Part shown: positions 44,370 to 52,476 of the stretch, one piece after another
Numbering within the stretch: the stretch's first letter is position 1
How the letters are laid out: each line of letters opens with the position of its first letter
Assembly: GCF_000308495.1 (NCBI RefSeq)
Contig: NZ_BAFU01000078.1
Coordinates: 1 to 64,000 of the forward strand
Source of the DNA: Nocardia brevicatena NBRC 12119
GTDB taxonomy: Bacteria; Actinomycetota; Actinomycetes; Mycobacteriales; Mycobacteriaceae
Direction: 5' to 3'
DNA length: 64,000 nt
Notes under the pieces: generated by a model
What the model was told of the DNA's origin: nothing
The model's input: the letters and a program-made list of their open reading frames with translations, nothing else
The model's database searches: none
Made by a program: the position numbers and the translations under genes

Positions 44370-46322
44370 GTGGAACCGCAGTGGGTGCCCACCGACCAGG
44401 ATGTCGCCGAGGCGCGAATCACCGATTTCGCTCGCTTCGTAGAGAAGCGGACGGGTGAGTCCCTACCGGATTATCGGTCCCTGTGGCAGTGGTCGGTGAC
44501 CGATCTTCCCGCCTTCTGGCACGCGGTCTGGGACTATTTCGAGCTCGGCGATATCGCGGGCGAGGTGCTCACCGGGACGGAAATGCCGGACACTCGATGG
44601 TTTCCCGGTACCCGCGTGAACTATGTGGACCGGGTGGCGCGCCGCCGACGCACCGATCGCCCGGCCATCGTGCAGGCCACCGAGGGCAGCGACGAGGTCC
44701 GTGAGGTCTCCTGGCAGGAGTTGCTCGACCGTACCGCCGCCCTCGCCCGCACCCTGCGCGAGCTGGGAGTGAAACCCGGTGACCGGGTGGTCGGCTACCT
44801 GCCGAATATCCCGGAGGCGGTGATCGCCTTTCTCGCCACCGCCGCGATCGGCGCGGTCTGGAGCGCCTGTGGCCAGGACTACTCGGCCAAGGCGGCCCTG
44901 GACCGGCTCGGCCAACTCGAGCCCGTCGCGCTGATCACCGCCGACGGCTACCGCTACGGCGGACGAACTCATGACAAGTGCGACGATATCTCCGTCCTGC
45001 GCGCCGGACTGGATACGCTGCGCGCCACGGTCGTGGTCCCCCGGTTGGGCGGAGAGGACACCGTCCCCGATTCCCTGACCTGGCCGGAAGCCACCGAAAC
45101 CGCCGAGGTGCCCACGCTCGATATCGAGCCGGTGGACTTCTCCCACCCGCTGTGGATCGTCTTCTCCTCCGGCACCACCGGCCTGCCCAAGGGTATCGTG
45201 CACGGCCACGGCGGCATCGTGCTGGAACATATGAAAGCCGCTGCCCTGCAATCGGATATCGGAACCGACGACACATTCTTCTGGTACACCAGCCCCAGCT
45301 GGATGATGTGGAACTTCCAGCTGGCCGGCCTGCTGGTAGGCGCCACCATCGTCTGCTACGACGGCAGCCCGGCCCATCCGAAGCCGGACAAGCTGTGGCG
45401 GATCGCGGCCCGGGTGCGCGCGACGGTCCTGGGTACCAGCCCCGGCTATGTGCTGGGCTGTATGAAGGCCGGCGCCGTACCGGGAACCGAGCACGACCTG
45501 TCGGCGCTGCGGCTCATCGGTATCACCGGATCGTCTCTGCCGCCGACCTCGGCGCTGTGGCTGCGCGACAAGGTGGGCGCGCATATCCCGGTCGCCTCCA
45601 TCAGCGGCGGCACGGATGTGGTGTCCGCGTTCGTCGGCGGGGTGCGCACCGTACCGGTGTGGCCGGGTGAATTGTCCGCACCGTATCTCGGGGTGGCGCT
45701 GGACGCCTACGACGAGCGGGGCCGACCGGTGCGCGGCGAGGTCGGTGAACTGGTGATCACCGCGCCCATGCCCTCGATGCCGGTGCACTTCTGGCGCGAC
45801 CCGGACGGAAAACGCTATCGGAGCGCCTATTTCGATTCCTTCCCCGGTGTCTGGCGGCACGGCGACTGGATCACCATCACCGAGCGCGGTAGCGTGGTGG
45901 TGCACGGCCGTTCCGATTCCACCCTCAACCGGCACGGTATCCGGATGGGCAGCGCGGATATCTACCAGGCGGTCGAACGGCTCCCGGAAATCGCCGAGGC
46001 GCTGGTCATCGGCTCCGAACAGTCCGACGGCGGCTACTGGATGCCGCTGTTCGTCGTCCTCGCCCCCGGCGCGGAACTCACCGACGAGCTGCGCGACCGG
46101 ATCGCCGCGGTCATCCGCATCGAGGTCTCGCCCCGCCACGTGCCGGACGAGATCCTGGTGGCTCCCGGCGTCCCGCACACCCGCACCGGGAAGAAGCTCG
46201 AGGTCCCGATCAAACGGCTGTTCCAGGGCGCCGATGCGGCCCGGGTGGTCGAGCGCAGCGCGGTGGACGATCCGGACCTGCTCGACTGGTATACCCGGAT
46301 CCGGCCGCCCGGTCAGCGGTAG
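44370..46322 (+). CDS. aacS: Acetoacetyl-CoA synthetase (acetoacetate-CoA ligase)
   Basis: Adenylate-forming ligase (650 aa from this start, the usual AacS length) that activates acetoacetate to acetoacetyl-CoA with ATP. It would recover the acetoacetate end product of leucine breakdown. Seen: EPQWVPTDQDVAEARITDFARF and the WQWSVTDLPAFWHAVWDYF block typical of AacS, the P-loop-like VFSSGTTGLPKGIVHGHGG (~residues 265-283), YTSPSWMMWNF, GGTDVVSAFVGG, and the C-terminal RTGKKLEVPIKRL with the catalytic Lys. GTG at 44370 is chosen because AGGAG is 6 nt upstream. In M. tuberculosis the same neighbourhood has scoA/scoB instead. Confidence 0.94.
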   Translation: MEPQWVPTDQDVAEARITDFARFVEKRTGESLPDYRSLWQWSVTDLPAFWHAVWDYFELGDIAGEVLTGTEMPDTRWFPGTRVNYVDRVARRRRTDRPAIVQATEGSDEVREVSWQELLDRTAALARTLRELGVKPGDRVVGYLPNIPEAVIAFLATAAIGAVWSACGQDYSAKAALDRLGQLEPVALITADGYRYGGRTHDKCDDISVLRAGLDTLRATVVVPRLGGEDTVPDSLTWPEATETAEVPTLDIEPVDFSHPLWIVFSSGTTGLPKGIVHGHGGIVLEHMKAAALQSDIGTDDTFFWYTSPSWMMWNFQLAGLLVGATIVCYDGSPAHPKPDKLWRIAARVRATVLGTSPGYVLGCMKAGAVPGTEHDLSALRLIGITGSSLPPTSALWLRDKVGAHIPVASISGGTDVVSAFVGGVRTVPVWPGELSAPYLGVALDAYDERGRPVRGEVGELVITAPMPSMPVHFWRDPDGKRYRSAYFDSFPGVWRHGDWITITERGSVVVHGRSDSTLNRHGIRMGSADIYQAVERLPEIAEALVIGSEQSDGGYWMPLFVVLAPGAELTDELRDRIAAVIRIEVSPRHVPDEILVAPGVPHTRTGKKLEVPIKRLFQGADAARVVERSAVDDPDLLDWYTRIRPPGQR

Positions 46323-46403
46323 GCACACCTCGTCTCCGGCGCGGCCTATCACCACACCCCGGCATACGGCGGAGTCGGCGCCCCGACTTCGTGTACTGGT
46401 GTC

Positions 46404-46467
46404 CGGGGTGCGAACACCCGAGCGGCGGTGAGGCCGGCGTGAGCCCGGCGAGGCCCGCTACGCGGGC
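46404..46467. terminator. Hairpins between convergent aacS and TetR genes
   Basis: Two small stems: GGGTG-CGAA-CACCC near 46408-46421 and GCCCGC-TAC-GCGGGC at 46453-46467, the second reaching into the TetR stop. No T-run follows, so the call is tentative. Confidence 0.3.
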
Positions 46468-47150
46468 GGCTCGGCCGATGCCGCGGTGGTTATCGGCGTC
46501 GCCGGCCGTTCGGTCTCCGAAGAGCCCTCTGGGTGATCGATGAGCGCCATATCGGATGCCAGGGCGCGGGCGGCGTCGGCGAAGTACTGCTCGTCGACAC
46601 CAGAGGCGAGTTCGAGGACAACGCCTTGGCCGAGACCGACGAACAGTGCCCTGAGCGCGGTGGCCAGGCGTTGCGCCTGCTGTGCTGTCACGACGCCTCC
46701 CCTGTGTGTCCTTCCGGTGAACAGCGCGATCAGATGGTCCTCCTGTGCCCGGACGGACGCGGCGAGCCGAGACCGGAGGCCGGGGTCGTGCACGCCCATG
46801 TCCAGCAGGGTGATCTGAAGCGACAGGACGGACAGCGCATCCGGAGCCGCATAGCCGCGGTGGTAGTACCGGGCGAAGGCATCGACTGCTTCGAGCAGGC
46901 CCATATCGGCGGGAACCGCCTGCTCGATCTCTTCATAGTGCGGTCGCAGATAGTCGGTGACCATGGCGACCACCAGGTCGTTCTTACTGCCGAACAGCGA
47001 GTAGACGGCGCCGGTGGTCATCCCGGCCTGCTCGGCGATCTCGTCGAGCCTGGCGCGGTACCCGTCTCGGGAAACGACCTGGAACGCGGCATCCAGCAGG
47101 GCGCGTCGGTTGCGCTCCCTGGTCTCCGCTCTCGTCATTCTCATAATCAA
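46458..47150 (-). CDS. TetR-family transcriptional regulator
   Basis: Repressor of about 230 aa. HTH at residues ~10-56: RNRRALLDAAFQVVSRDGYRAR, LDEIAEQAGMTTGAVYSLFG, SKNDLVVAMV. The ligand domain has a C-terminal region of the TetR_C_6 kind (LATALRALFVGLGQGVVLELASG). ATGs at 47150, 47144 and 47138 are all possible and none has a Shine-Dalgarno sequence. It is divergent from a small membrane-protein gene, with two palindromes between them, so it probably represses itself and that gene. The C-terminal ~20 residues are Pro/Thr/Ala-rich. Confidence 0.9.
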   Translation of the reverse strand: MIMRMTRAETRERNRRALLDAAFQVVSRDGYRARLDEIAEQAGMTTGAVYSLFGSKNDLVVAMVTDYLRPHYEEIEQAVPADMGLLEAVDAFARYYHRGYAAPDALSVLSLQITLLDMGVHDPGLRSRLAASVRAQEDHLIALFTGRTHRGGVVTAQQAQRLATALRALFVGLGQGVVLELASGVDEQYFADAARALASDMALIDHPEGSSETERPATPITTAASAEPPA

Positions 47151-47173
47151 ATTATTACCGTAATCTGATTACG
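47143..47173. promoter_or_regulatory. TetR operator: two adjacent palindromes
   Basis: CGTAATC-T-GATTACG at 47159-47173 has perfect 7-bp arms. ATAAT-CAA-ATTAT at 47143-47155 has 5-bp arms and overlaps the possible TetR starts. The block lies between the divergent TetR and membrane-protein genes. Confidence 0.7.
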
Positions 47174-47210
47174 AAAGCAGCGGTTGGTGACTGCATCCAG
47201 GAGGAACCCC

Positions 47211-47642
47211 ATGACCCAGGTTCAGGCCATGACAACGGCATCCGCACGCCTGAGGGTGGGGATCATCGCCGACGGCATCGTCAAGGTGGTACTCGCCGGC
47301 GTGTACGCCATCGGCGCCGTACCGCTCGGCCATCGACTCGGCGTGGAAACCTGGCCGATGATCGCCTGCGGCGCAGCCCTGCTGGTCGGTGGCGGGGTAG
47401 AGATCGGGTACGCGCGCAGCCGCCCGGTGCGCACCTGTACCCGGCTCATGACCGCCTACGACAGCGGCTGGGCGGTGGCGACACTCGCCGGCCTGCTGGT
47501 GGCGTGGCGCGGCAGCAGCGCCGGGGGCGAGGTGTGGATCGGATACCAGACAGCGGCTCCCCTCGTACTCGCCGCACTACTGGTGGCCGCCGACCCCGGA
47601 CAGACAACTTCCCACCCTCCCGCCCAGGACCTCGCACGCTGA
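47211..47642 (+). CDS. Small integral membrane protein
   Basis: 143 aa with four hydrophobic segments (LRVGIIADGIVKVVLAGVYAIGAVPLG; WPMIACGAALLVGGGVEIGYA; WAVATLAGLLVAW; YQTAAPLVLAALLVAAD). No family is recognised with certainty. The ATG at 47211 is fixed by AGGAGG 7 nt upstream. Placed behind the TetR operator, it is probably the regulated target, and may be an exporter-like or stress-related membrane protein (inference only). Confidence 0.8.
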   Translation: MTQVQAMTTASARLRVGIIADGIVKVVLAGVYAIGAVPLGHRLGVETWPMIACGAALLVGGGVEIGYARSRPVRTCTRLMTAYDSGWAVATLAGLLVAWRGSSAGGEVWIGYQTAAPLVLAALLVAADPGQTTSHPPAQDLAR

Positions 47643-47674
47643 TCCGAACGGGAAGATCCAGGACGTCGGTGTCA

Positions 47675-47691
47675 TAACGGCTTCGCCGTCA
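47675..47691. terminator. Short hairpin between convergent genes
   Basis: ACGGC-TTC-GCCGT (about 47677-47689) between the membrane-protein stop and the VOC stop. The stem is 5 bp, with no T-tract. Confidence 0.3.
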
Positions 47692-48072
47692 ACGGCCGAA
47701 AAAGTAGAGGGTGAGTCCGTTCGGCTCTCGCACGCAAAAGCTGTGGTGACCCCAACTCTGTCTCGACAGCTCCTTCTGAATGAGCAGGTCGTTGCCGATC
47801 GCTCGGCGATAGGCCTCCTCGGCGTCGGCGACCTCGATCACCATGAACGCGCCCTGCGGTGGACGCGGGTCGAACAGAGGCTCCGCATCGTCGGCCGTGG
47901 GTCGCTCGAGAACCTCGATCCGCCCGGATGCGGCGGCGAAGAGCGTCCCGCGATCGCCGCCACCACGGTCCCACGATTCCACCACGGGAAAAGCCAAACC
48001 GTCCCGGTAGAAGACCACCGTCGATTCGTAGTCCGAAGTGAAGTACGTGAAGCGGAACTCACCTTCCGACAT
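47689..48072 (-). CDS. VOC-family (glyoxalase/bleomycin-resistance fold) protein
   Basis: 127 aa with the paired beta-alpha-beta-beta-beta modules of the vicinal oxygen chelate fold: FRFTYFTSDYESTVVFYRDGLAFPVVESWD, then FMVIEVADAEEAYRRAIGN and GHHSFCVREPNGLTLYFFGR. The closing DPxG-like EPNGLTLYFF is typical. Members include dioxygenases, isomerases and antibiotic-binding proteins, and no substrate can be told. The start ATG at 48072 gives SEGEFRFTYF, directly at the fold. Confidence 0.86.
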   Translation of the reverse strand: MSEGEFRFTYFTSDYESTVVFYRDGLAFPVVESWDRGGGDRGTLFAAASGRIEVLERPTADDAEPLFDPRPPQGAFMVIEVADAEEAYRRAIGNDLLIQKELSRQSWGHHSFCVREPNGLTLYFFGR

Positions 48073-48470
48073 CGCTGGTACTCCTTCGGCTGCGGTGGAC
48101 GATCATCGCCCGCATAGCGGCGACAGTGGACCGCCTCCCACGGTAAAACCTCAGCTCGACTTCAGGTCAAGGCCTCGGCCGGAGGGGAAGTCGGGCCAAC
48201 CCTCCACATCCCGGACGAGATTCCGGTGGCCCCGGCGGACCGCACGCCCCTCGGCTCGGTTGCCGACACCTGTCACCGATGGGCGAGATCCGGATCGGGT
48301 GCGGGATCCGCGCACCGCGCACCCGGCACCTTGCCCGGCCGGCGGCGTCGACCTCGACCCACGAGCCGAGCATGCGATAGGCCACCGTCCGCAGCCGGGA
48401 CCGGTGCCGCTCGAAGCGGCAGCCGGCCGGTCACGGGAACTTTCGTCACGGCCGATCCGACTTCGTCACC
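48073..48470. other. Divergent intergenic region
   Basis: About 400 bp between the VOC and MFS starts, so it should hold both promoters. Several GC-rich partial inverted repeats (for example CGGGTGCG...CGCACCCG around 48296-48327), none convincing. No gene seen. Confidence 0.35.
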
Positions 48471-49643
48471 ATGAATATGGATGCGGCTGTGGAGCACCGG
48501 CAACGGTTGCTGACGGGTGCGCTGGTCACCGCGATGACGCTGTCGATGCTGCCGTTGTTCCTGCTGGGGACACTGGGCTCTCGCGTGATCGAGGACCTCG
48601 GCGTGGACGCGGCACTGCTGGGGGTGCTGGTCGCGGCCGGTTTCGCGGTGGCGGCGGCGGTATCGCTGCCGGCGGGACCGATGGTGGACGCGGTGGGAGC
48701 TCGGCGGTGTCTGATCGTGTTGTTCGTGGTGTCGGCGGTGGCATTGGGGGTGTTCGCCGTCGCCCCGAGCTACCCGGTGCTGCTGGCGGGAATCACCGTC
48801 TCGGGGTTGGCGCAGGCGTTGGCCAATCCGGTGACGAACAGGTTGATCGCCACGCGAGTCGCGGCGGAGCGACGTGGACCCGTCATGGGGTGGAAGCAAT
48901 CCGGTGTGCAGTTCGGGGCCTTCGTGGCCGGTGTTCCGGCGGCCGTGGTCGCCGCGGCCACGAACTGGCGGTGCGCGGTGGCCGTGGGTGCCGCGGTGTC
49001 GGTGCTCGGCGCAGCAGCCGGATTCCTGCTCGCGCGGGACCCGAACCCGGCTCACCGGCCCTCGACGCTCTTCGTGCGTCCGGGTCGGCGAGCAGCTCGG
49101 CTCGGTGTCTTCTCGGTGCTGCTGGGCTGCGGACTCTCCGCGATCAACACCTATCTCGCGATGTACGGGAACACGGAACTCGGGATGGCGGACGGGATGG
49201 CGGCGGGGTCGATCGCGGTGTTGGGGGTGGCGGGAATCGTCGGGCGAGTGTGGTGGACGCGACGATCGGCTGCCCTGGGGGATCCCGCGCTATTGCTCGG
49301 TCCGCTGGCGGTGGGATCGGCGGCCGCCGCCGGTCTGATCGCGGGCGCCGAGTGGGTCGGTTCGTGGGTGGTATGGGTCGGAGTGGTGGGCATCGGCGGA
49401 TGCGCGGTGGCGGCCAACGCGGTGTCGATGATGGCCGTGATCACGGGCGGCGGGCCGGAACAGGTCGGGCGGGATTCCGCCGCCGTGTCGGCGGGGTTTT
49501 TCAGCGGCTTCGTCATCGGTCCGCCCGTTTTCGGGGCGGCCGTTCATGCCGGCTCCTACGGGGTCGGGTGGTCCATCGTCGCGGGCGAGTTCGTCACGGC
49601 CGCGGTGGTCGCGTGGTGGCAGTGGCAGCGGGCGACACGATGA
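48471..49643 (+). CDS. MFS transporter
   Basis: Major facilitator membrane protein of 390 aa with about twelve hydrophobic segments and the loop 2-3 region GPMVDAVGARRCLIVLF in place of the strict DRxGRR motif. The halves are similar in length (break near residue ~200). The ATG at 48471 has no Shine-Dalgarno sequence; ATG 48477 is the alternative. Its stop overlaps the next start (ATGA), coupling it to the GH88-like gene, which suggests uptake of a sugar or glycoside that the hydrolase then processes. Confidence 0.88.
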   Translation: MNMDAAVEHRQRLLTGALVTAMTLSMLPLFLLGTLGSRVIEDLGVDAALLGVLVAAGFAVAAAVSLPAGPMVDAVGARRCLIVLFVVSAVALGVFAVAPSYPVLLAGITVSGLAQALANPVTNRLIATRVAAERRGPVMGWKQSGVQFGAFVAGVPAAVVAAATNWRCAVAVGAAVSVLGAAAGFLLARDPNPAHRPSTLFVRPGRRAARLGVFSVLLGCGLSAINTYLAMYGNTELGMADGMAAGSIAVLGVAGIVGRVWWTRRSAALGDPALLLGPLAVGSAAAAGLIAGAEWVGSWVVWVGVVGIGGCAVAANAVSMMAVITGGGPEQVGRDSAAVSAGFFSGFVIGPPVFGAAVHAGSYGVGWSIVAGEFVTAAVVAWWQWQRATR

Positions 49644-50653
49644 CCGGGCGATTTCGGCGGGCGCTCGCCCGGCTGGTGAAGCATGTCGATGCGACGGAAG
49701 CGGCGGTAGGCGAACGTTTTCCGGTGTACGCGGATCCCGTTACAGGATCGTGGACGACGAGTCGGCGTGGTTCGTGGGTCGCGGGATTCTGGGTGGGTCA
49801 GTTGTGGCTGCGGGCCCGGCTGACCGGCGACCGTCCGCATCTCGGTGCGGCCGAGAGCTGGGTGCAGCGGCTGTGGCCGGCCGCGGAGGCGGATACGGTG
49901 ACGCGCGGGCTGGTGCTCTGGTACGGGGCGGCCGCGGGTAGCCGACTCGGGATGTCGGACGCGGGCGTCGAGCTCGCTCGACTCGGGGCGTCGGGGCTGG
50001 GAAAGACGCTCGATTCCCATGCCGGTGTGCTGCCGTGGGGTACGGCGTTCGGCGATCCGGCCGAACCGGTGATCGCCCGCGTCGACGGCCTGGCCGGGAC
50101 CGTTCCGCTGTTGGCCTGGGCTGGCATCACAGGGGCGGCGGACGTTCATCTGCGCACACATCTGGACATCTGCTGTGTCGACGACGAAATAGTCCCGGCA
50201 TGGGAGTGGTCACATGGTCGATGGCGGGTGCGCTCGGAACCGCCGGTGGGTTGGTCGCGCAGCCGACCGTGGCTGCTGTTGGCCCTGGCCGATGCGTCCC
50301 GGTGGCTCGGCGCGGACTTCGGCGACCGCGCGAACCGTCTGATCGACCGATCGCCACGGCTGCTCGCGGTGCCGGCCGCCGGGTACTGGCATCCGGAGAT
50401 CCGCGACACCTCCGCCGCCGCGATCACCGCGGTCGCGTTGTGCAAGCTCGAGCGGATGGACGAAGCAGCCGAACTCGTGGACGTTCTGCTGGGCCACCAT
50501 CTTCGCGCGGAACCCGGTACCGGCGGACTGCTCGGCGGCTGCTACGACCTCGAACGCGGTCTCGCGGTCGAGCACGAACTGATCTGGGGGAACTTCTTCC
50601 TCATGCTTGCCGTGGCGATCCTGGCCGGTGCTATTCCTGCCACCGCGATCTGA
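49640..50653 (+). CDS. GH88-like (unsaturated glucuronyl hydrolase-type) protein
   Basis: 337 aa, probably an (alpha/alpha)6-barrel hydrolase. Seen: SRRGSWVAGFWVGQLWLRAR, like the WTSGFWPGLLWLAYE block of unsaturated glucuronyl hydrolases, an Asp in IARVDGLAG, and IRDTSAAAITAVALCKLERM, like the RDSSAAAIAASALLEL block of that family. No signal peptide, so it acts inside the cell on imported material. Sequence is far from well-studied members, so catalytic activity is uncertain. The start ATG overlaps the MFS stop by 4 nt. Its 3' end overlaps the convergent GNAT gene by 23 nt. Confidence 0.68.
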   Translation: MTGRFRRALARLVKHVDATEAAVGERFPVYADPVTGSWTTSRRGSWVAGFWVGQLWLRARLTGDRPHLGAAESWVQRLWPAAEADTVTRGLVLWYGAAAGSRLGMSDAGVELARLGASGLGKTLDSHAGVLPWGTAFGDPAEPVIARVDGLAGTVPLLAWAGITGAADVHLRTHLDICCVDDEIVPAWEWSHGRWRVRSEPPVGWSRSRPWLLLALADASRWLGADFGDRANRLIDRSPRLLAVPAAGYWHPEIRDTSAAAITAVALCKLERMDEAAELVDVLLGHHLRAEPGTGGLLGGCYDLERGLAVEHELIWGNFFLMLAVAILAGAIPATAI

Positions 50654-51230
50654 GGTCGGGGCGGTCGATTCGGTAGATGACGTGGCGTTTGTCGTCGATG
50701 GGGTTGTCGGATGTCAGCTCGCCGATGGCTACTCGGCGGAATCCGGCCTTTTCGAGCATGCGCCACGATGCGATGTTGTCCGCATGGACCGGCACGATCG
50801 CGGTGTTGCTGTCCGGGCAGTCGCGCCAGGTTTTGTCGAGCATCGAGCGCATCATGCGGGTTCCCAGACCGTGGCCGATCAGTGTGGGATCACCGATGAG
50901 GTAGTCCAGACTGATCGCCGAGTTCGGAATCGTCAGGATCGGGGCGACCTCGTCGATGTATTCGGGATAGTCGTCCCAGCGGCACCGTTGCATCACACCG
51001 ACGGGCGTCCCGTCGAGCAGGGCCAACCAGTCCTGATTGGGCTCTTCACCGCGCGCCGACGGGCCGAAGTCGCGGCGCACGGCCTCATCGGAGGTCTCGT
51101 GCGCCCACCAGCGCGCTACGTGTGGTTGCCCCAGCCATTGCGCGACCAAGGGGAAGTCGCGCTCGTCGAGTCGTCGCCAGCTGATCACGCCGGCGAGTAT
51201 TCTCCGCACTTGATCGGTCGTCCACCGCAT
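50631..51230 (-). CDS. GNAT acetyltransferase, AAC(6')/IucB-like
   Basis: Acetyl-CoA-dependent N-acetyltransferase of 199 aa. Seen: WRRLDERDFPLVAQWLGQPH, QRCRWDDYPEYIDE, then ISLDYLIGDPTLIGHGLGTRMM, where GHGLGT is the acetyl-CoA pyrophosphate loop, and DNIASWRMLEKAGFRRV. This order is that of the Acetyltransf_8 group, which includes aminoglycoside 6'-acetyltransferases and siderophore/lysine acylases. I cannot say which activity it has. Could contribute to aminoglycoside tolerance, but the sequence alone does not show this. ATG at 51230; a GTG about 14 codons later is an alternative. Confidence 0.88.
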   Translation of the reverse strand: MRWTTDQVRRILAGVISWRRLDERDFPLVAQWLGQPHVARWWAHETSDEAVRRDFGPSARGEEPNQDWLALLDGTPVGVMQRCRWDDYPEYIDEVAPILTIPNSAISLDYLIGDPTLIGHGLGTRMMRSMLDKTWRDCPDSNTAIVPVHADNIASWRMLEKAGFRRVAIGELTSDNPIDDKRHVIYRIDRPDLRSRWQE

Positions 51231-51678
51231 TTCCGCTCCCTACAGCGTGTCGTTTGCCAGGTCGAAGCACACTGACAGGCGACTCGAGCAGCATCCACGC
51301 AGGATCGGTCGGCGACGAGGACGGACAGAAACGGGCACTTCGGCAACTCGCAGCGGGCCGGGCACGACGAACATGGTCAGGTAAGCGCCGCCGGCACAGG
51401 AACTCTCGGGGACAACCGACAGGTCCGGTAACCTCGGCCGTACCGGGAGTTCCTCTATATACGAGTATATATGGGCCACCACACGCCGACCCGAAACCAA
51501 GTTCTCGGATGCCCTCTGAGAAGCCCGGCCCGACCGCGGCCGGGTGGTCTGCCCGCCGATCGCGGTCACCGCGTCCGGCGTCGTACAGCGCGTCGAGCGA
51601 GCGGCCCGGCCGGCACATCGGGCGCGGTCGTGCCGGACGGTCCCACCTCCGCTCGAACAGGAGATCCGAGCGGGTCTT
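51231..51678. other. Gap between the GNAT and metal-ABC genes
   Basis: About 450 bp, including the AT-rich palindrome at 51456-51471. Upstream of the GNAT gene and downstream of the binding-protein gene. No gene was recognised. Confidence 0.35.
51456..51471. promoter_or_regulatory. AT-rich palindrome
   Basis: TATATAC-GA-GTATATA, perfect 7-bp arms, in otherwise GC-rich sequence about 226 nt upstream of the GNAT start. Could be an operator or a promoter element. Confidence 0.35.
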
Positions 51679-52476
51679 TCAACTCTTCAGCGCGTCGACG
51701 AGCTCGGATGCCGCGGTGCGGTACACCGACAGCAGGTCGTTTCCTTCGGTGGGATAGTTGCCGATCCCCACTTGGCGGGCAGCGGAATCCGATAGCACGG
51801 TGCCGGTGTCCATCTGTTCGTTGGCGAGTACGAGGTCCGGTTTCGCGGCGGTGAGGTCGGCGACCTGGCGGGCGGTGAGCGGTGCGGGGCCGTAGGTGGC
51901 GAGCACCTGGGCCCCCGACAGCCGCGCGGCGAAGCCCACGAAGGTCTGCGCCACCGCCGTCGGTGGCCGCCCACCGCGCCACGCGGCCTTCACTTCGGCG
52001 GCGAGTCTGTCGTATTCGTCGGTGAAGGCGCGCAACCAGGCGTCGGCGGCGGGGCGGGTGCCGAACAGGTCACCGAGCCGCGCAACCTCGGCGACCACAT
52101 TGTCGCGGTCGTTGTCCAACTCGACGGCGACGGTGCGCGCCGAGGAACCGGCGGCTTCCTCGAGCTTGCCGGCGAATCCCTCGAACCGCGCGTACAGGAC
52201 GACGTCGGCCTGCGCCACGGCGGCCAGATCGGACGGTTTCGGGTCGTAGTCGGGGGCGTGGGTGATCGAATCGGGCACGATCACGTGCACATCGGTGGCG
52301 CCGGCGGCGGTGGCGAATGCGGCTTCCCAGCTCGTGGCCGCCACCACCCGGGGGCCGGTGTGGTCGGTGTGCGCCGGCTCGGCGGTGCCGCAGCCGGCGA
52401 GGGCGCAGCAGGCCGCGATCAGTGCGGCGACACCGAGTCGGATGCGGGTGCGCGGCCGCCGGGTGGCGAGAACCAT
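51679..52476 (-). CDS. Cluster-9-type (ZnuA/TroA-like) substrate-binding lipoprotein lacking most ligand histidines
   Basis: Extracytoplasmic binding protein of 265 aa for the adjacent ABC transporter. It is anchored as a lipoprotein: positively charged start (VLATRRPRTRIRLG), hydrophobic stretch, then the lipobox LAGC. The fold is TroA-like (VIVPDSITHAPDYDPKPSDL; DVVLYARFEGFAGKLEEAAG). Zn/Mn-binding relatives use His residues spread over the chain, but after residue ~100 this protein has no histidine at all and lacks the PHxWLDP block. It may bind another ligand or metal in another way. Its start overlaps the permease gene by 58 nt. Confidence 0.85.
   Translation of the reverse strand: MVLATRRPRTRIRLGVAALIAACCALAGCGTAEPAHTDHTGPRVVAATSWEAAFATAAGATDVHVIVPDSITHAPDYDPKPSDLAAVAQADVVLYARFEGFAGKLEEAAGSSARTVAVELDNDRDNVVAEVARLGDLFGTRPAADAWLRAFTDEYDRLAAEVKAAWRGGRPPTAVAQTFVGFAARLSGAQVLATYGPAPLTARQVADLTAAKPDLVLANEQMDTGTVLSDSAARQVGIGNYPTEGNDLLSVYRTAASELVDALKS

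Noticed and set aside
44463-46355. 630-codon minus-strand frame opposite aacS
   Set aside because: Antisense shadow of a well-conserved ligase.
48038-49639. Upstream open extension of the GH88-like gene through the MFS gene
   Set aside because: Same reason: homology begins at the ATG overlapping the MFS stop.
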